Positions 4,096 to 5,021 of a stretch of DNA of 5,021 nt are shown here, one piece after another. This stretch comes from Haloarculaceae archaeon. GTDB taxonomy: Archaea > Halobacteriota > Halobacteria > Halobacteriales > Haloarculaceae. The notes under the pieces are model-generated. The model was not told the origin of the DNA, searched no databases, and was given only the letters and a program-made list of their open reading frames with translations. Location: assembly GCA_018609665.1 (NCBI GenBank), contig JAHENN010000053.1:1-5021 (forward strand), given 5' to 3'. Within the stretch, counting starts at the first letter, position 1. Every line of letters begins with the position of its first letter. The position numbers and the translations under genes are program-made.

Positions 4096-5021
4096 CTACG
4101 CGAGGACGTGGACGACCCGCGTCAGCGAGCCGTGGACGCGGCGGTCGAACCGCGTCTCGACCGTCCAGCCGGCGGCCTCGGCGGCGTCGACCCAGGGGCG
4201 GTCGCCGACGAGGACGGCCCGCGGCGCCACCCGGCGGGCCTCCGCCAGCGCGTCGCCGACGAGCGCCGACAGCGAGTCACCCTCGATTTTCGACTGCCGG
4301 CCGTACGGGGCGTCGAAGACGACGCCGTCGAAGGTGTCGGCCGCGAACGGCAGCCGGGTCGCGTCGCCGCGGCACGTCGCGAACCCGCCGTCGAGATAGC
4401 CCGCGAGGTTCCGGCGCGTCCCCCGGGTCATCTTGTACTGCGCGTCGACGCCGACGACGTCGGCGCCGACCAGCCCCGCCTCGATGAGGATGCCGCCGGT
4501 GCCGCACATCGGGTCCAGCAGCCGCGCCCCCCGGTCGGCGCCGGCGATGTTGGCGAGCGCCCGGGCGTCCATCGGGGCCATGCTCCCCGGCTGGAAGAAC
4601 GGCCGGTCGGTCGGCCGCCGGTCGCCGAAGCCGCGGACGGTCTCTGCGGTCAGCCACCCCAGCGCCGCCCGCTCGGAGAACAGCGCCACGAGGGTCCGGT
4701 CGGGCGCCTCGAGGTCGACGTCGAAGCCGCGGTCGACGAGGACCGCCCCCAGTCGGCGCTCGGCGGCCTGCGTGTCGACGCCGGACATCCCACGGACGTC
4801 GCGGGCACGGACGGCGACGGTACCGTCCGTGCCGTCGATACCGGCCGCCGACAGCGTCGCGACGGCGTCGTCGACGGCCGGCTGGCAGGTGCCGACCAGC
4901 CGGCAGATCCGCCGCGTGTACGCCAGCGTCTCCGGCCGACGGACGCCGCGAGCCGTCGCCAGCCCAGGTGCCAGCGGCTCGACGGCCGAGCAGCGGCTCG
5001 CCGCCTCCCGGCGCGCGAAGG
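4096..5021 (-). CDS. trmG10: tRNA (guanine(10)-N2)-methyltransferase, Trm-G10 type (5' partial)
   Basis: The reading frame stays open to the right edge, giving 307 visible residues; perhaps 20 N-terminal residues are missing, judging from relatives I recall. Family members methylate N2 of G10 in tRNA using S-adenosylmethionine. Visible residues 1-80 are the end of a THUMP RNA-binding region (APGLATAR at 17-24, LAYTRR at 32-37, GTVAVRARDVRG at 66-77), followed by residues to about 130 that complete it. The Rossmann methyltransferase domain follows. RRPTDRPFFQPGSM at 134-147 precedes it; the SAM-binding motif I is DPMCGTGG at 169-176; GDATRLPF is at 218-225; and the catalytic motif IV is DAPYG at 236-240, with Ala in the first Pro place of the usual DPPY. 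The ATG at 4788 is internal, because the frame upstream of it codes recognisable THUMP sequence. It probably heads a unit with the CBS gene 57 bp downstream. Confidence 0.93.
   Translation of the reverse strand, partial: FARREAASRCSAVEPLAPGLATARGVRRPETLAYTRRICRLVGTCQPAVDDAVATLSAAGIDGTDGTVAVRARDVRGMSGVDTQAAERRLGAVLVDRGFDVDLEAPDRTLVALFSERAALGWLTAETVRGFGDRRPTDRPFFQPGSMAPMDARALANIAGADRGARLLDPMCGTGGILIEAGLVGADVVGVDAQYKMTRGTRRNLAGYLDGGFATCRGDATRLPFAADTFDGVVFDAPYGRQSKIEGDSLSALVGDALAEARRVAPRAVLVGDRPWVDAAEAAGWTVETRFDRRVHGSLTRVVHVLA
4804..4833. repeat. Nine-bp inverted repeat with inner palindrome, inside trmG10
   Basis: GGCACGGAC at 4804-4812 and GTCCGTGCC at 4825-4833 are perfect inverted copies 12 bases apart. 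Overlapping them is a perfect 12-bp palindrome, GACGGTACCGTC, at 4816-4827. The two foldings share 4825-4827 and exclude each other. It lies within codons for the THUMP region, so a chance product of GC-rich coding sequence is the simplest reading. Confidence 0.3.

Noticed and set aside
4026..4487. Arg- and Ser-rich plus-strand open frames opposite the CBS and trmG10 genes
   Set aside because: They have no recognisable domain and an antisense composition, and the minus strand carries well-supported genes.
4786..4788. ATG as the start of the tRNA methyltransferase
   Set aside because: The same frame continues upstream without a stop to the window edge and encodes THUMP-like sequence (GTVAVRARDVRG just before it), so this Met is internal.
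1..5021. Defence system, toxin-antitoxin pair, CRISPR array, insertion sequence, tRNA, rRNA or riboswitch
   Set aside because: I found no regularly spaced direct repeats, transposase motifs, terminal inverted repeats, cloverleaf patterns or unassigned genes. All coding space is taken by recognisable core families of uniform base composition, so nothing points to a transferred or undescribed system.

Overview
The window reads as an ordinary stretch of chromosome from an extremely halophilic archaeon (class Halobacteria). The DNA is very GC-rich and third codon positions are almost all G or C. The soluble proteins are mostly rich in Asp and Glu and nearly free of lysine; the CBS protein has 25 acidic residues against 5 arginines. 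The gene set includes archaeal marker genes: a clamp-loader (RFC) small subunit and a Trm-G10 type tRNA methyltransferase. Two divergent genes have T-rich boxes about 28 nt before their ATGs and no Shine-Dalgarno sequence, which fits leaderless haloarchaeal transcription.

Layout, left to right. (1) 1-684 (+) is the C-terminal part of a bactofilin-like polymer-forming protein: the tail of a Gly-rich beta-repeat domain followed by four or five membrane segments. Its stop codon is followed at once by a perfect 7-bp hairpin. (2) 811-1158 (+) is a very short GNAT acetyltransferase with its own Shine-Dalgarno sequence. (3) A strong inverted repeat fills nearly all of the 39-nt gap to the convergent gene. 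(4) 1198-2568 (-) is a complete phosphohexomutase with all four catalytic loops. (5) A 91-bp divergent promoter region separates it from (6) 2659-3657 (+), the second, atypical RFC small subunit of haloarchaea (RfcC type). Its P-loop and SRC arginine finger are intact, but the Walker B Glu and sensor-1 Asn are replaced. (7) 3658-4038 (-) is a stand-alone two-CBS-domain protein whose stop codon abuts the rfcC stop with no base between. (8) 4096-5021 (-) is the THUMP-plus-methyltransferase Trm-G10 enzyme, cut by the right edge, probably the first gene of a two-gene unit with the CBS gene.

The genes do not form one pathway: envelope or cytoskeleton, acetylation, sugar-phosphate metabolism, DNA replication, nucleotide sensing and tRNA modification are represented once each. 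I see no mobile element, phage, toxin-antitoxin, CRISPR, defence gene, tRNA or rRNA, and no convincing undescribed system. The points most worth a second look are the degenerate ATP site of the RFC subunit, the hairpin filling the convergent gap at 1159-1197, and the zero-spacing convergent stops at 3655-3660.
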